Assembly (NCBI RefSeq): GCF_039134705.1
Contig: NZ_CP146256.1
Span: forward strand, 3,720,001 to 3,784,000
Direction of reading: 5' to 3'
Length of the DNA: 64,000 nucleotides
Origin: Kineothrix sp. IPX-CK
GTDB lineage: Bacteria > Bacillota > Clostridia > Lachnospirales > Lachnospiraceae
Below the pieces are notes generated by a model. The model had not been told where the DNA came from. It searched no databases and saw only the letters and a list, made by a program, of their open reading frames with translations. Of this stretch, positions 1-8,200 are shown piece after piece (positions within the stretch are counted from its first letter, which is position 1; every line of letters begins with the position of its first letter). The position numbers were made by a program, and so were the translations under genes.

Positions 1-834
1 AGCTTCCTTCACTTCGCTATCCAGTCCTTCTCCGAAATAATCCTTGGGCACACCGATTCTCATGCCTTTCACATCTTCTATCAGGGCACTGGTGAAATCG
101 GCCTCCCTGGATACAGAAGTCGAATCCTTCTCATCATGGGAAGCGATTGCCTCGAGAATTGCCGCACAATCCGCTACGTCCTTGCTGATAGGCCCGATTT
201 GATCCAAAGAAGAGCCATAAGCGATCAGGCCATAACGGGATACGGTTCCATAGGTGGGCTTCATTCCCACCACGCCGCAGTAGGACGAGGGCTGACGAAT
301 GGAGCCACCGGTATCCGAGCCTAATGCAAAAAAGCATTCCTGTGCCGCCACCGCAGCGGCTGAGCCCCCGGAGGAACCTCCGGGCACCCTGCTTTCATCC
401 CAAGGATTCTTCGTCTCCCCATAAGCGGAGGTCTCTGTGGTAGAACCCATGGCGAATTCATCCATATTTGTCTTGCCTATCATAAGTGCACCGGCCTTTT
501 CCAGGTTTAAAACCGCCTCCGAGGAAAAAACAGGAACAAAATTACCAAGAATCTTCGATGCGCAGGTAGTTAAGATTCCCTCCGTGCACATATTGTCTTT
601 AATTGCCATCGGTACTCCCGCCAGCGGTCCGGTCAGTTCTCCGTTTTCAATCCTTCTTTGAATATCCCCGGCTTTTTTCAATGCTCCTTCTCTGTCCACC
701 GTAATGTAGCAGTTATATCGCCCTTCGCGGCTTTCGATACTGTCTATCACCGCAGCTGCCGCCTCCATTACCGTCACTTCTTTTTTCTTTATCGCAGCTG
801 ACAGCTCCACGGCTGTCCATTGTAAAATATCCAT
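1..834 (-). CDS. gatA: Asp-tRNA(Asn)/Glu-tRNA(Gln) amidotransferase subunit A (3' end outside window)
   Basis: GatA is the amidase subunit of the cytoplasmic GatCAB complex. It frees ammonia from glutamine to convert misacylated Asp-tRNA(Asn) or Glu-tRNA(Gln) to the amide. The reading frame is open from an ATG at 834 to the window edge, so only about 278 N-terminal residues are visible. The amidase signature is clear: AIKDNMCTEG carries the catalytic Lys, and GGSSGGSAAAVAA and GSDTGGSIRQP carry the cis-Ser and Ser nucleophile. AGGAGG lies 7 bases before the ATG. The start is 11 bases after the gatC stop, so the two genes are cotranscribed, probably with gatB beyond the edge. The family call is firm. 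Confidence 0.95.
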   Translation of the reverse strand, partial: MDILQWTAVELSAAIKKKEVTVMEAAAAVIDSIESREGRYNCYITVDREGALKKAGDIQRRIENGELTGPLAGVPMAIKDNMCTEGILTTCASKILGNFVPVFSSEAVLNLEKAGALMIGKTNMDEFAMGSTTETSAYGETKNPWDESRVPGGSSGGSAAAVAAQECFFALGSDTGGSIRQPSSYCGVVGMKPTYGTVSRYGLIAYGSSLDQIGPISKDVADCAAILEAIASHDEKDSTSVSREADFTSALIEDVKGMRIGVPKDYFGEGLDSEVKEA

Positions 835-845
835 ATCAGCGCCTC

Positions 846-1139
846 CTAATCGAATGTCGGGGGAACCATAAACATGCCATCCTTTTCCCCCGGTGCGTTT
901 TTCAGGATTTCCTCCCTCATATCACCGTTCGTCACTACATCTTCTCTAAAAACATTCTGAACGGAAAAGACATGAGACATCGGCTCCACTCCGGAAGTGT
1001 CCAGTTCGCTAAGCTTATCGATATAATCGAGCATTCTGCCCATATCCCTTTTGGCCTGCTCCTTCTCCTCTTCGGAAAGCTCAAGCTTGGCGAGAATGCC
1101 TACATATTCAATTGTTTCATCATTTATTATATTTGTCAT
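846..1139 (-). CDS. gatC: Asp-tRNA(Asn)/Glu-tRNA(Gln) amidotransferase subunit C
   Basis: GatC is the small subunit (about 95 residues) that wraps around GatA and helps it assemble with GatB. The protein begins [21 protein letters not shown], contains the family segment [22 protein letters not shown] and ends with the usual [11 protein letters not shown] tail. A longer frame reaches 1232, but the extra 31 residues do not look like GatC. AGGAG sits 9 bases before the ATG at 1139, which decides the start. It lies 295 bases downstream of aspS and directly before gatA, consistent with a shared Asx-tRNA operon. Confidence 0.93.
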   Translation of the reverse strand: MTNIINDETIEYVGILAKLELSEEEKEQAKRDMGRMLDYIDKLSELDTSGVEPMSHVFSVQNVFREDVVTNGDMREEILKNAPGEKDGMFMVPPTFD

Positions 1140-1165
1140 TTTGAACTTGCTCCTTTCAAATCCCA

Positions 1166-1222
1166 GTACATTTAGGTAATTGCGAAACTCGTTACTTTCA
1201 TTAATTTCATGTACAGTTTCAC
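1166..1222 (-). other. Possible H-type pseudoknot in the gatC leader
   Basis: The 295-base gap between aspS and gatC has no gene. On the minus strand GTGAAACT (1222-1215) can pair with AGTTTCGC (1189-1182), allowing one G-U pair. GTACAT (1214-1209) can pair with ATGTAC (1171-1166). These pairings cross, which is pseudoknot topology, and end 27 bases before the gatC start. The pairing is visible by eye; any regulatory role is inference. Confidence 0.3.
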
Positions 1223-1434
1223 GGCCTTCCAAGGACTTTCCTCAGTGCATTAGGTTTCAGTTTTTTTAGCGAAGGATTTGCATTTTCTTAAAGAAACCAA
1301 TGATACTTAGGGAAACGTCGTAAGCGTAGGAGAAAAAACAAATCCACCGTGGAAAGTTACCAGTAAACTCCAAAGGGCACATCAAATTTTACAACCTGAC
1401 AGTTTCTCAAACGCCCGCCTAAACCACTTCACAT

Positions 1435-3186
1435 TTAGTCTCTGACTTTAATATGCACTTCCCGAAGCTGCTTTTCCGTCACATCATTAGGTGCACCGCA
1501 CATTAAATCCTGCGCAGAGCCGCTCATAGGGAAAGCAATCACCTCTCTGATATTCTCCTCGCCTCGAAGCAGCATAAGCATGCGGTCGATCCCCGGCGCC
1601 ATTCCTGCGTGGGGAGGCGCACCGAACTGAAATGCCTGGTAGAGCGCTCCAAATTTATTTTTCAAGGTTTCTTCATCATATCCTGCAATTTCGAAAGCTT
1701 TTACCATTATCTGCATATCGTGATTTCTCACCGCTCCCGAGGATAGTTCGATGCCATTACATACGATATCATATTGATATGCCAATATATCCAGAGGATT
1801 CTCCTCCTCAAGCGCCTTCAACCCGCCCTGCGGCATGGAGAAGGGATTGTGTGTAAATCCAATCCGTTTCGTCTCAGGATCCCGCTCAAACATCGGAAAA
1901 TCATTCACATAGCAGAAGCGATACGCATCCTTTTCGTACAAATCGAGTTTAATGCCCAGTTCATTTCTAATTTGTCCGGCATAATAATTAGCTCTCTCCT
2001 CTTTGTCTGCTATGAAAAAAATAGTATCTCCCACGGCTAGACCGGCTTTTTCCAGCAGTTCCATCTTCTTATCTTCCGGAATGAATTTGTCGATAGGCCC
2101 CTTATAGGTCAGGCCTTCCTCCACCTCCAGATATCCGAGGCCACCCATACCGAGAGACACTGCGAAACTAAGCAGCTTTTCGTGGAAGCCCTTAGTCATC
2201 TCTCCGTGTACCTTAATGGCCCGCACTGTTTTTCCAATAAATGGCTTAAAGGTGCATTCCTGGAAGAACTCTGTCATATCCATGATTCTGAGTGGATTGC
2301 GCAAATCCGGTTTATCCGTACCAAACTCAAGCATCGCCTGCTTATAGCTGATAATGGGATAAGGAGCCTTTGTTACCTCAAAACCTTCCGGAGCAAATTT
2401 TTCAAAAGCAGCGCTCAGAATTTCTTCTCCTACACGAAAAACATCTTCTTGTTCGGCGAAGCTCATTTCAAAATCCAACTGATAAAATTCGCCGGGCGAG
2501 CGGTCTGCTCTGGCATCCTCATCGCGGAAGCAGGGCGCTATCTGAAAATATTTATCGAATCCCGACACCATCAAAAGCTGCTTATACTGCTGAGGAGCCT
2601 GAGGAAGCGCATAAAACTTTCCTTTATATTTTCTGGAGGGAACGATATAGTCCCTTGCTCCTTCCGGCGAGGAAGCGCATAAAATCGGAGTCTGTATCTC
2701 CAGAAATCCCATTTCCGTCATTTTCTCCCGCAGAAAGGAGATGACCTGGGATCGGAAAATAATGTTCTCTTTTACCTTGGCGTTTCTAAGATCTAAATAA
2801 CGATACTTCAGCCGGACATCTTCTCTTGTTTCCCTGGAAGTCATTATTTCAAAAGGAAGCTGTTTGTATACCTTGCCCAGAATGACAATGGACCTAGCTT
2901 CCAGCTCTATGGTTCCGGTAGGTAGCTTGGGATTGTATGTTTCTTCATCTCTTTTTTCTATGAGACCCTCCACCGATATGGAAGCTTCCTTTGTAATCTC
3001 TTTCATAAGCTCAGGAGTCCGGATTACTACTTGTAATACTCCATACATATCCCTCAAATCGACAAAGGATACTCCTCCGTGATCCCGAATATTTTCTACC
3101 CATCCCGCCGCTTTTACTGTTTTTCCGATGTAGGATTCGTCGATTTCTTTTACTGTGATGTCTCTGTAAATGTTTTTAGTCATCAT
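1435..3186 (-). CDS. aspS: Aspartyl-tRNA synthetase
   Basis: AspS charges tRNA(Asp) and, with GatCAB downstream, may also charge tRNA(Asn) with Asp for later amidation. The order is typical of the bacterial enzyme: an N-terminal OB fold (GKTVKAAGWVENIRDHGGVSFVDLRD), class II motif 2 (FRDEDARADRSPGEFYQLDFEMSF, split around the GAD-type insertion that follows), and motif 3 (PGIDRMLMLL) near the end. The frame opens at 3198, but GGAGAG lies 6-9 bases before the tandem ATG codons at 3186 and 3183, so one of these is the likelier start. Length is about 583 residues, normal for the family. A T-box leader precedes the gene. Confidence 0.96.
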   Translation of the reverse strand: MMTKNIYRDITVKEIDESYIGKTVKAAGWVENIRDHGGVSFVDLRDMYGVLQVVIRTPELMKEITKEASISVEGLIEKRDEETYNPKLPTGTIELEARSIVILGKVYKQLPFEIMTSRETREDVRLKYRYLDLRNAKVKENIIFRSQVISFLREKMTEMGFLEIQTPILCASSPEGARDYIVPSRKYKGKFYALPQAPQQYKQLLMVSGFDKYFQIAPCFRDEDARADRSPGEFYQLDFEMSFAEQEDVFRVGEEILSAAFEKFAPEGFEVTKAPYPIISYKQAMLEFGTDKPDLRNPLRIMDMTEFFQECTFKPFIGKTVRAIKVHGEMTKGFHEKLLSFAVSLGMGGLGYLEVEEGLTYKGPIDKFIPEDKKMELLEKAGLAVGDTIFFIADKEERANYYAGQIRNELGIKLDLYEKDAYRFCYVNDFPMFERDPETKRIGFTHNPFSMPQGGLKALEEENPLDILAYQYDIVCNGIELSSGAVRNHDMQIMVKAFEIAGYDEETLKNKFGALYQAFQFGAPPHAGMAPGIDRMLMLLRGEENIREVIAFPMSGSAQDLMCGAPNDVTEKQLREVHIKVRD

Positions 3187-3194
3187 AATACTCT

Positions 3195-3270
3195 CCATGC
3201 CTTTCTCAAAGCCTGCAAACTTTGGGCCGCAGGCACAAATTTGCGTGTGAAAAATCCATTTTTCACACTA
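3195..3270 (-). repeat. Leader element shared with the carbamate-kinase-like gene (copy 1)
   Basis: On the minus strand an 11-bp hairpin (GTGTGAAAAAT with ATTTTTCACAC, plus coordinates 3245-3268) is followed by GCAAAT, then AAAGTTTGCAGGCT and GAAAGGCATGG, ending at the first possible aspS ATG. The same order and words occur at 52305-52382 on the plus strand before another gene, with a different but still paired hairpin. The GCCTGC/GCAGGC words (about 3232-3209) add a second local stem. Confidence 0.6.
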
Positions 3271-3346
3271 CTCTCTCCTTATGAGTGTTCTTTGCTCATT
3301 TTTCTTTTTTGACGTTCCGGGACTTCTTTGCTTATTTGTGGATTGA

Positions 3347-3421
3347 CCAATTTCTTTGGCTGAGTCATAAGCCAATCTCTTTGGCTGAGTCATAAGCCAA
3401 TCTCTTTGGCTGAGTCATAAG
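3347..3421. repeat. Three tandem 25-bp repeats
   Basis: The unit (ccaatctctttggctgag followed by tcataag) occurs three times head to tail at 3347, 3372 and 3397. Copies two and three are identical and copy one has a single C-to-T difference. The array sits in the leader between the T-box terminator and aspS. The period of 25 is not a multiple of three, and no frame is open through it. Confidence 0.85.
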
Positions 3422-3424
3422 CAG

Positions 3425-3456
3425 ACTTTAAATTTCTCGGCAGAGAAATTTAAAGT
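3425..3456. repeat. Perfect 14-bp inverted repeat
   Basis: ACTTTAAATTTCTC at 3425-3438 pairs with GAGAAATTTAAAGT at 3443-3456 across a 4-base loop. No T-run follows on either strand, so it is not an ordinary intrinsic terminator. It lies inside the larger palindromic insert upstream of aspS. Confidence 0.7.
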
Positions 3457-3466
3457 TCGCGTTGCT

Positions 3467-3528
3467 AGTAAGATTGCCGGAGAACCGCTGAGCTGCAAGC
3501 AGTTCAGCGGTTCTCCGGCAACCTTACT
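3467..3528. repeat. Near-perfect 62-bp palindrome
   Basis: Thirty-base arms at 3467-3496 and 3499-3528, with two mismatches and a 2-base loop, include TTGCCGGAGAACCGCTGA and its complement. The repeat sits between the T-box terminator and the 25-bp tandem repeats. The block is further framed by an 18-base inverted pair (GTTCCGGGACTTCTTTGC at 3314-3331, complement at 3541-3558). Confidence 0.75.
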
Positions 3529-3548
3529 CTGCTTATGCGCGCAAAGAA

Positions 3549-3830
3549 GTCCCGGAACACAGTTTCCTGCATTCCGGGACGGATAATTAAAATTATAATA
3601 ATCCGCGGTACCACCCGCATTGACAAGCCGACATCTCTATCAAGATGTGTGAACCGCCTTGCCCACTCTTACACTTAACGCGTGTTAACGTATCTCCCTA
3701 GTGCCTTCATCAGCAGTTCGGAAAATCTGCTCCAGAGTGTTCCCTTTGTTACTTCCCACAAACAGCGCTCTCAGTCGGTGACGCCGTATTCCTGTCGCTT
3801 TTCATAACAAGAGTCTCTTTCAACGCATTT
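3549..3830 (-). promoter_or_regulatory. T-box riboswitch of aspS with its terminator
   Basis: On the minus strand the antiterminator T-box core TGCGGGTGGTACCGCGG (about 3603-3619) is followed by a terminator hairpin, GTCCCGGAA and TTCCGGGAC, at 3580-3549. About 200 bases of structured leader precede the core. T-boxes sense uncharged tRNA and favour antitermination when it binds. Position implies tRNA(Asp) or tRNA(Asn) control of aspS-gatC-gatA. I could not assign the specifier codon. The tail after the terminator (TTCTTTGC) is a weak T-run. Confidence 0.85.
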
Positions 3831-3890
3831 CAATAAATTTTTTAATAGCCACATACTATCATAACTTTTGTTCAATTGCAATACCTTTTA

Positions 3891-4466
3891 TCAAATTTTT
3901 GTATTATTGTATAACAGTTCAACATTCGATGCCGTTAAAACAGTCTGAGGCTTCTCAGGATGCGGGCCCAACATCTTTTCCATCCAGATCATGTCGTACC
4001 ACTTGCCCAGTTTATAACCGCACTTCGTAAAATGAGCCACTGTTTTATATCCGCATTTCTCGTGAAAAGCAATGCTCTCAGGATTGGGATAAGCGATGCA
4101 TGCATTGACATTTATGATGTGCTGAGCCGCAAGAATCTCCTCCAGCACCGCATACAGCTTCTTACCAATGCCTTTCCCATGTGTTCCTTCTTTTACATAA
4201 ATGGAAGTCTCCACTGCCCAGTCGTAAGCAGAACGCCCTTTAAATGCGGACGCATAAGCATATCCCATGATTTCCTCTCCCTGCTGCAGCAAAAGATAAG
4301 GATATTTTTCCATAGTATGAGCCATCCTATTCCTGAATTCTTCCACAGTCGGCACTTCGTATTCGAATGTTATCGCTGTATTGTCCACATAAGGCGCATA
4401 TATGTCCAGCAACCGTGCTGCGTCTTCCGGCTTCGCCGCCCTAATCATCATATTTTCATTCATCAT
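3891..4466 (-). CDS. GNAT-family N-acetyltransferase, phosphinothricin-acetyltransferase-like
   Basis: This is a cytoplasmic acetyl-CoA-dependent N-acetyltransferase. The N-terminal IRAAKPEDAARLLDIYAPYV and TAITFEYEVPT segments resemble the Pat/YwnH branch. The acetyl-CoA loop GTHGKGIGKKLYAVLEE (motif A) and NPESIAFHEKCGYKTVAHF (motif B) are intact. The natural substrate cannot be told; methionine sulfoximine, phosphinothricin or amino acids are possible by family. The frame opens at a GTG (4472), but AGGAG with a 5-base spacer points to the ATG at 4466. It is divergent from the small membrane gene at 4779. Confidence 0.85.
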   Translation of the reverse strand: MMNENMMIRAAKPEDAARLLDIYAPYVDNTAITFEYEVPTVEEFRNRMAHTMEKYPYLLLQQGEEIMGYAYASAFKGRSAYDWAVETSIYVKEGTHGKGIGKKLYAVLEEILAAQHIINVNACIAYPNPESIAFHEKCGYKTVAHFTKCGYKLGKWYDMIWMEKMLGPHPEKPQTVLTASNVELLYNNTKI

Positions 4467-4517
4467 CGGCACTCCTGTCTTAGCTTAGGTTTTTATAATC
4501 CTGTTTTATGTTTATAC

Positions 4518-4559
4518 AATGATGTCGGGGTCAAAAGGTATTTTAGCCCCGACATCATT
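4518..4559. repeat. 13-bp perfect inverted repeat between divergent genes
   Basis: AATGATGTCGGGG (4518-4530) is followed by CCCCGACATCATT (4547-4559). The 16-base spacer contains a further AAAA/TTTT pairing. No T-run adjoins it. It lies in the 312-base gap between the divergently transcribed acetyltransferase and DUF5684-like gene, so an operator or RNA hairpin is possible. The rest of the gap is AT-rich. Confidence 0.6.
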
Positions 4560-4716
4560 ATAATCCTTTCGACAAATTTATCAAATATTTTTTTATATAG
4601 CATCGTTTATCACATTATTCATAATAATTCAATTGATAAAATATATCAAAAAATATTTTTTTGCACTGAATACAGAGTTTATTATAACTATTTTTTCAAC
4701 TTTACCATAAATTGGA

Positions 4717-4745
4717 TTGACTTTATAGCGTTGTTCAATTAATAT
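4717..4745 (+). promoter_or_regulatory. Candidate sigma-A promoter of the DUF5684-like gene
   Basis: TTGACT at 4717-4722 and TAATAT at 4740-4745 are separated by 17 bases, giving a start point about 30 bases before the GAGAGGGAG ribosome site of the gene at 4779. Confidence 0.55.
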
Positions 4746-4778
4746 AATAAGGAATACTTATGAGAGGGAGATATAAAA

Positions 4779-5174
4779 ATGAATAATGAATTGTATTATG
4801 ATCAGGCATCCTACGCAGCAGCCATGGCTTTTATTTCAGCGTACCTTGTAGTTATCTTGGTAATCGCGGTTATAACACTGGTAGGAATGTGGAAAATGTT
4901 TGCAAAAGCAGGTAAGCCGGGTTGGGCTGCAATCGTTCCAATTTACAATATTTACTGCTTATTCGACATTTCTTTCGGCAACGGCTGGTTGTTCTTACTT
5001 ATGCTTATTCCGATTGTTAACATCGTAGTAGGTATCATGATGTATTTCAAGCTGGCAAAAGCCTTTGGGCAGGGTGTTGCCTTCGGCTTCGGCTTATTGT
5101 TCTTAAACACCATTTTTGTATTGATTCTTGGCTTCGGCAAGGCTCAATATGTGGGACCGAATAATAATAACTAG
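4779..5174 (+). CDS. Small membrane protein, DUF5684-like
   Basis: The 131-residue protein has about four hydrophobic segments. A first helix (about residues 15-40) is followed by WKMFAKAGKPGWAAIVPIYN, a signature shared by DUF5684 and many small membrane proteins annotated as signal-peptidase-I-like. Next come GWLFLLMLIPIVNIVVGIMM and AFGFGLLFLNTIFVLILGF. It has no catalytic Ser/Lys pair that I can see, so peptidase activity is not supported. The tail is Asn-rich (VGPNNNN). The function is unknown. It appears to be monocistronic, with its own promoter and terminator. Confidence 0.8.
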   Translation: MNNELYYDQASYAAAMAFISAYLVVILVIAVITLVGMWKMFAKAGKPGWAAIVPIYNIYCLFDISFGNGWLFLLMLIPIVNIVVGIMMYFKLAKAFGQGVAFGFGLLFLNTIFVLILGFGKAQYVGPNNNN

Positions 5175-5224
5175 TTGAATGTGAACAACGGGCAGCATAC
5201 TTCGCGAATTGTTCGTTGTTCAGA

Positions 5225-5271
5225 AAAGCAGTACATAATCGGTTATTCACCGATGAATGTACTGCTTTTTT
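5225..5271 (+). terminator. Intrinsic terminator after the DUF5684-like gene
   Basis: AAAGCAGTACAT pairs with ATGTACTGCTTT around an inner ATCGG/CCGAT stem, and six Ts follow. It also faces the 3' end of the minus-strand cyclase gene. Confidence 0.85.
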
Positions 5272-5277
5272 ATTGTT

Positions 5278-5871
5278 CTATTCACTCTTAATAAGTATCG
5301 CACGGCAGGGGGCTCCATCTGCACCGCCCAGATTAATTGGGGCCGCGCTCAACAAATAATTGCCCTCAGGCACATCCTTTAACACTAAACCTTCCAGCAG
5401 AACCACTTCTTTTTTTAACAGCTCATAATGCACTTTGGCAGGTCCATCTTCAGGGCCCACAGTCTGGGATTCCACTCCTACGAGAAGGATTCCCTGACGG
5501 TTCATTTCCTCCGCCGTTTCCAAGGTTACAGTCGCTTTCCCCTTTATGAGCAGGCGCTTGTGGCTTTTAGCGCCTTCCATTACCTCGCGTATCTGTCCGG
5601 CAGTTATATCCCCTTCCATAGCGGTCACTGTGGCCTCTCCTACGCAGCGGCTTAAGTCCAGTTCATCCACTCTCTTACCGTCATCATAAAAATGATACGG
5701 TGCATCCAAATGAGTACCGTTATGCGCGCACATGGAAAACTCGGTCAAATTGCAGATGTCGCCGTTCTTAATCTGTAAACGCCTCTCATAGGAGGGTACG
5801 GGATCTCCCGGAAACACATGGCTTGTGAACAGTTCCTGAGAAATATCATAAATCTTCATAACTATATCCAT
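5278..5871 (-). CDS. Cyclase-family metal-dependent hydrolase (kynurenine-formamidase-like)
   Basis: The 197-residue protein belongs to the cyclase fold (Pfam Cyclase), which includes bacterial kynurenine formamidase and isatin hydrolase. The metal site HNGTHLDAPYHF (HxGTHxDxPxH) is complete near residue 50, and a second conserved stretch lies at ILLVGVESQTVG. The substrate is unknown, and no tryptophan-degradation genes are nearby. The start is ambiguous: the ATG at 5871 has AAAGGG only 2 bases away, and the next ATG, 12 bases further in, has a weak GGA. It lies 24 bases downstream of dapL and is probably the last gene of that operon. Confidence 0.85.
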   Translation of the reverse strand: MDIVMKIYDISQELFTSHVFPGDPVPSYERRLQIKNGDICNLTEFSMCAHNGTHLDAPYHFYDDGKRVDELDLSRCVGEATVTAMEGDITAGQIREVMEGAKSHKRLLIKGKATVTLETAEEMNRQGILLVGVESQTVGPEDGPAKVHYELLKKEVVLLEGLVLKDVPEGNYLLSAAPINLGGADGAPCRAILIKSE

Positions 5872-5895
5872 GCCCTTTCCAATTCCTGCATTTTT

Positions 5896-7110
5896 CTACA
5901 GCGCTTTGATCCGGTCTACCGCCGCAACCGTATTCTCATAGCTGCCGAAAGCAGTCAGTCTGAAATACGTCTCCCCGCTAGGTCCGAAGCCTGATCCGGG
6001 CGTCCCGACCACGTTAGCGTTTTCCAAAAGATAATCAAAAAACTCCCAGCTGGTCATTCCATTCGGAGCCTTAAGCCAGATATAAGGGGCATTCACACCA
6101 CCGGATACCGTATAGCCGGCCTCTTTTAACCCGTTCATAATGTATTTCGCATTGTTCATGTAATAAGCGACCTGCTTTTTAAGCTGCTCCTTGCCTTCTC
6201 TGGAATAAACAGCCTCACCCGCGCGCTGCACGATATAAGGCGCTCCGTTATATTTGGTTCCGTGACGTCTCGCCCAGAGAGAATGAAGCATCACATCACC
6301 ACATTTCAGATCCTTAGGGATCACTGTACATCCCAGACGTACACCCGTGAATCCGGCATTCTTGGAGAAAGAACGAAGCTCGATGGCACAAGTCCTTGCA
6401 CCCTCGCATTCATAGATGGTGTGGGGCACATCCGCTTCCGAGATATAAGCTTCATATGCCGCATCATAGATAATGACCGCTCCTACTCTGTTCGCATAGT
6501 CCACCCACTCCTGAAGCTGTGCTTTCGTGATGGTGGAACCGGTAGGGTTGTTCGGGAAACAGAGATAAATAAGATCCGGTGTCTCTTTTGGAATCTCAGG
6601 AGCGAAATTATTCTCTGCAAGACATGGCATATAAATCACATCGCTCCACGTCTCCTTTTTCTCATCGTAAACACCTGTTCTTCCAGCCATTACGTTAGTA
6701 TCCACGTAAACCGGATATACCGGGTCGCATACCGCGATTTTATTGTCCAAGCTAAAGATTTCCTGAATATTTCCCGAGTCGCATTTCGCTCCGTCCGAAA
6801 TGAAAATTTCATCTGCCGTTATATCACAACCTCGCGCTTTATAATCGTTATCTGCAATCGCGCTTCGCAAAAATTCATATCCCAGATCCGGTGCATAGCC
6901 TTTAAAGGTTTCTGCATTTCCCATCTCTTCCACTGCCCCGTGCAGCGCCTCGATGATGACCGGCGCCAAAGGCTGGGTCACATCGCCGATACCGAGACGT
7001 ATGATCTTTTTATCCGGATTCGCCTGTGAATAAGCATTCACCTTCTTACCTATTGTAGAAAAAAGATAACTCCCCGGCAACTTTAAATAATTGTCATTGA
7101 TCTTAAACAT
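5896..7110 (-). CDS. dapL: LL-diaminopimelate aminotransferase
   Basis: DapL makes LL-diaminopimelate directly from tetrahydrodipicolinate and glutamate, bypassing the acylated intermediates of the succinylase and acetylase routes. Diagnostic features are the N-terminal [30 protein letters not shown], the cofactor loop [10 protein letters not shown] and the PLP-lysine motif [19 protein letters not shown] 8 bases upstream selects the ATG at 7110 over the upstream codon at 7131, giving 404 residues. It follows dapF by 36 bases, so consecutive steps of meso-DAP/lysine synthesis are encoded together. Confidence 0.96.
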   Translation of the reverse strand: MFKINDNYLKLPGSYLFSTIGKKVNAYSQANPDKKIIRLGIGDVTQPLAPVIIEALHGAVEEMGNAETFKGYAPDLGYEFLRSAIADNDYKARGCDITADEIFISDGAKCDSGNIQEIFSLDNKIAVCDPVYPVYVDTNVMAGRTGVYDEKKETWSDVIYMPCLAENNFAPEIPKETPDLIYLCFPNNPTGSTITKAQLQEWVDYANRVGAVIIYDAAYEAYISEADVPHTIYECEGARTCAIELRSFSKNAGFTGVRLGCTVIPKDLKCGDVMLHSLWARRHGTKYNGAPYIVQRAGEAVYSREGKEQLKKQVAYYMNNAKYIMNGLKEAGYTVSGGVNAPYIWLKAPNGMTSWEFFDYLLENANVVGTPGSGFGPSGETYFRLTAFGSYENTVAAVDRIKAL

Positions 7111-7146
7111 TATGTTTCTCCTCTCACGCATTCCATATCTCTTATT

Positions 7147-7986
7147 TTATATCTTGATTTCACCTTCGAAAACAGTTTCTGCAGGCCCTGTCATATATAC
7201 GAGATTTTCTGCTTGGTCCCATCGTATATGCAGTTCACCACCTAATAGTTTAACAGTAACTTTCTCCTCCGTCAAACCATTTAATATGCATGCCACTACC
7301 GTGGCACAGGCTCCTGTACCGCAGGCCAGCGTTTCTCCCGTCCCGCGTTCCCATACCCGCATCTGAACCGTATTCCTGTCGATTACCTTTACGAATTCCG
7401 TATTGACTCTTTTGGGAAAACGAACGTGGTTCTCAAAATAAGGCCCGATTTTCTCTATATCCAGATTCTCCACATCTTCCATAAAGACGACCGCATGGGG
7501 GTTCCCCATCGACACACATGTCATTTCGTAAACATTGCCTTCTACCTCTATCGTTTCGGAAATTACTTCCTCATTTTCCGAAATGACAGGTATGTCAGTC
7601 GCTTTGAGTATAGGGCTTCCCATATTAACTTTCACAGCATCCACTACCCCGTTCTTTATGAGTAAATCCAAATATTTTATCTTTCCAGAACTGACAACAC
7701 TGACGGACTTCTTATCGGTCAGACTTTTATCATAAACATATTTCGCCACACAGCGAATGCCATTTCCGCACATCTCCGCTCTGGAGCCATCTGCGTTGTA
7801 CATTTCCATTTCGAAATCCGCCTGCGACGAACGGTTAATAAAAATAACCCCGTCTCCGCCTATTCCAAAGTGTCTGTCGCTCAGTCTTCTCACCAGCTCA
7901 GGCTTTTTCCTTGCCGGTACTTCCTCCGTAAAACCATTCACATAAATGTAATCGTTGCCACATCCGTGCATCTTCGTAAATTCCAT
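7147..7986 (-). CDS. dapF: Diaminopimelate epimerase
   Basis: DapF interconverts LL- and meso-diaminopimelate without a cofactor, feeding peptidoglycan and lysine. The start MEFTKMHGCGNDYIYV is typical. Both active-site cysteines are present: one in EMCGNGIRCVAKY (about residue 74) and one in GETLACGTGACATV (about residue 221). GGGAG 7 bases before the ATG at 7986 chooses this start over the frame opening at 8055, giving 279 residues. It is the first gene of a dapF-dapL-cyclase operon. Confidence 0.96.
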   Translation of the reverse strand: MEFTKMHGCGNDYIYVNGFTEEVPARKKPELVRRLSDRHFGIGGDGVIFINRSSQADFEMEMYNADGSRAEMCGNGIRCVAKYVYDKSLTDKKSVSVVSSGKIKYLDLLIKNGVVDAVKVNMGSPILKATDIPVISENEEVISETIEVEGNVYEMTCVSMGNPHAVVFMEDVENLDIEKIGPYFENHVRFPKRVNTEFVKVIDRNTVQMRVWERGTGETLACGTGACATVVACILNGLTEEKVTVKLLGGELHIRWDQAENLVYMTGPAETVFEGEIKI

Positions 7987-8200
7987 GCTTCCGCTCCCTT
8001 CCGGCAGGCAGACCCACCGCTTTCTATCTTTCATCCCATCACAGAAACTTATCATACAGACCTCAAAAGTTTTTATTAGTATAACACATGTATTTTACCA
8101 TATATATTGTAATCATTGCCTAAAATTGTGCAAAAAATGCTCTCATGTCCACCGAAACGCTTTTGGATCAAACGTAATAGGATCACTTTCCTATTATATT

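Noticed and set aside
846..1232. Longer gatC frame of 128 residues
   Set aside because: The extra N-terminus is not GatC-like, lies in a possible structured leader, and the internal ATG at 1139 has a good ribosome site.
1166..1260. GAGGAAAGTCC word near 1235-1245 on the minus strand, reminiscent of RNase P RNA
   Set aside because: Only this single word matches. The gap is too short for RNase P RNA and no other conserved segment is present.
3347..3421. CRISPR-like array
   Set aside because: The units are directly adjacent with no spacers, and there are only three of them.
3891..4742. Plus-strand 260-residue frame at 3960-4742 opposite the acetyltransferase
   Set aside because: It is antisense to a well-supported GNAT gene, has no ribosome site and no recognisable domain.
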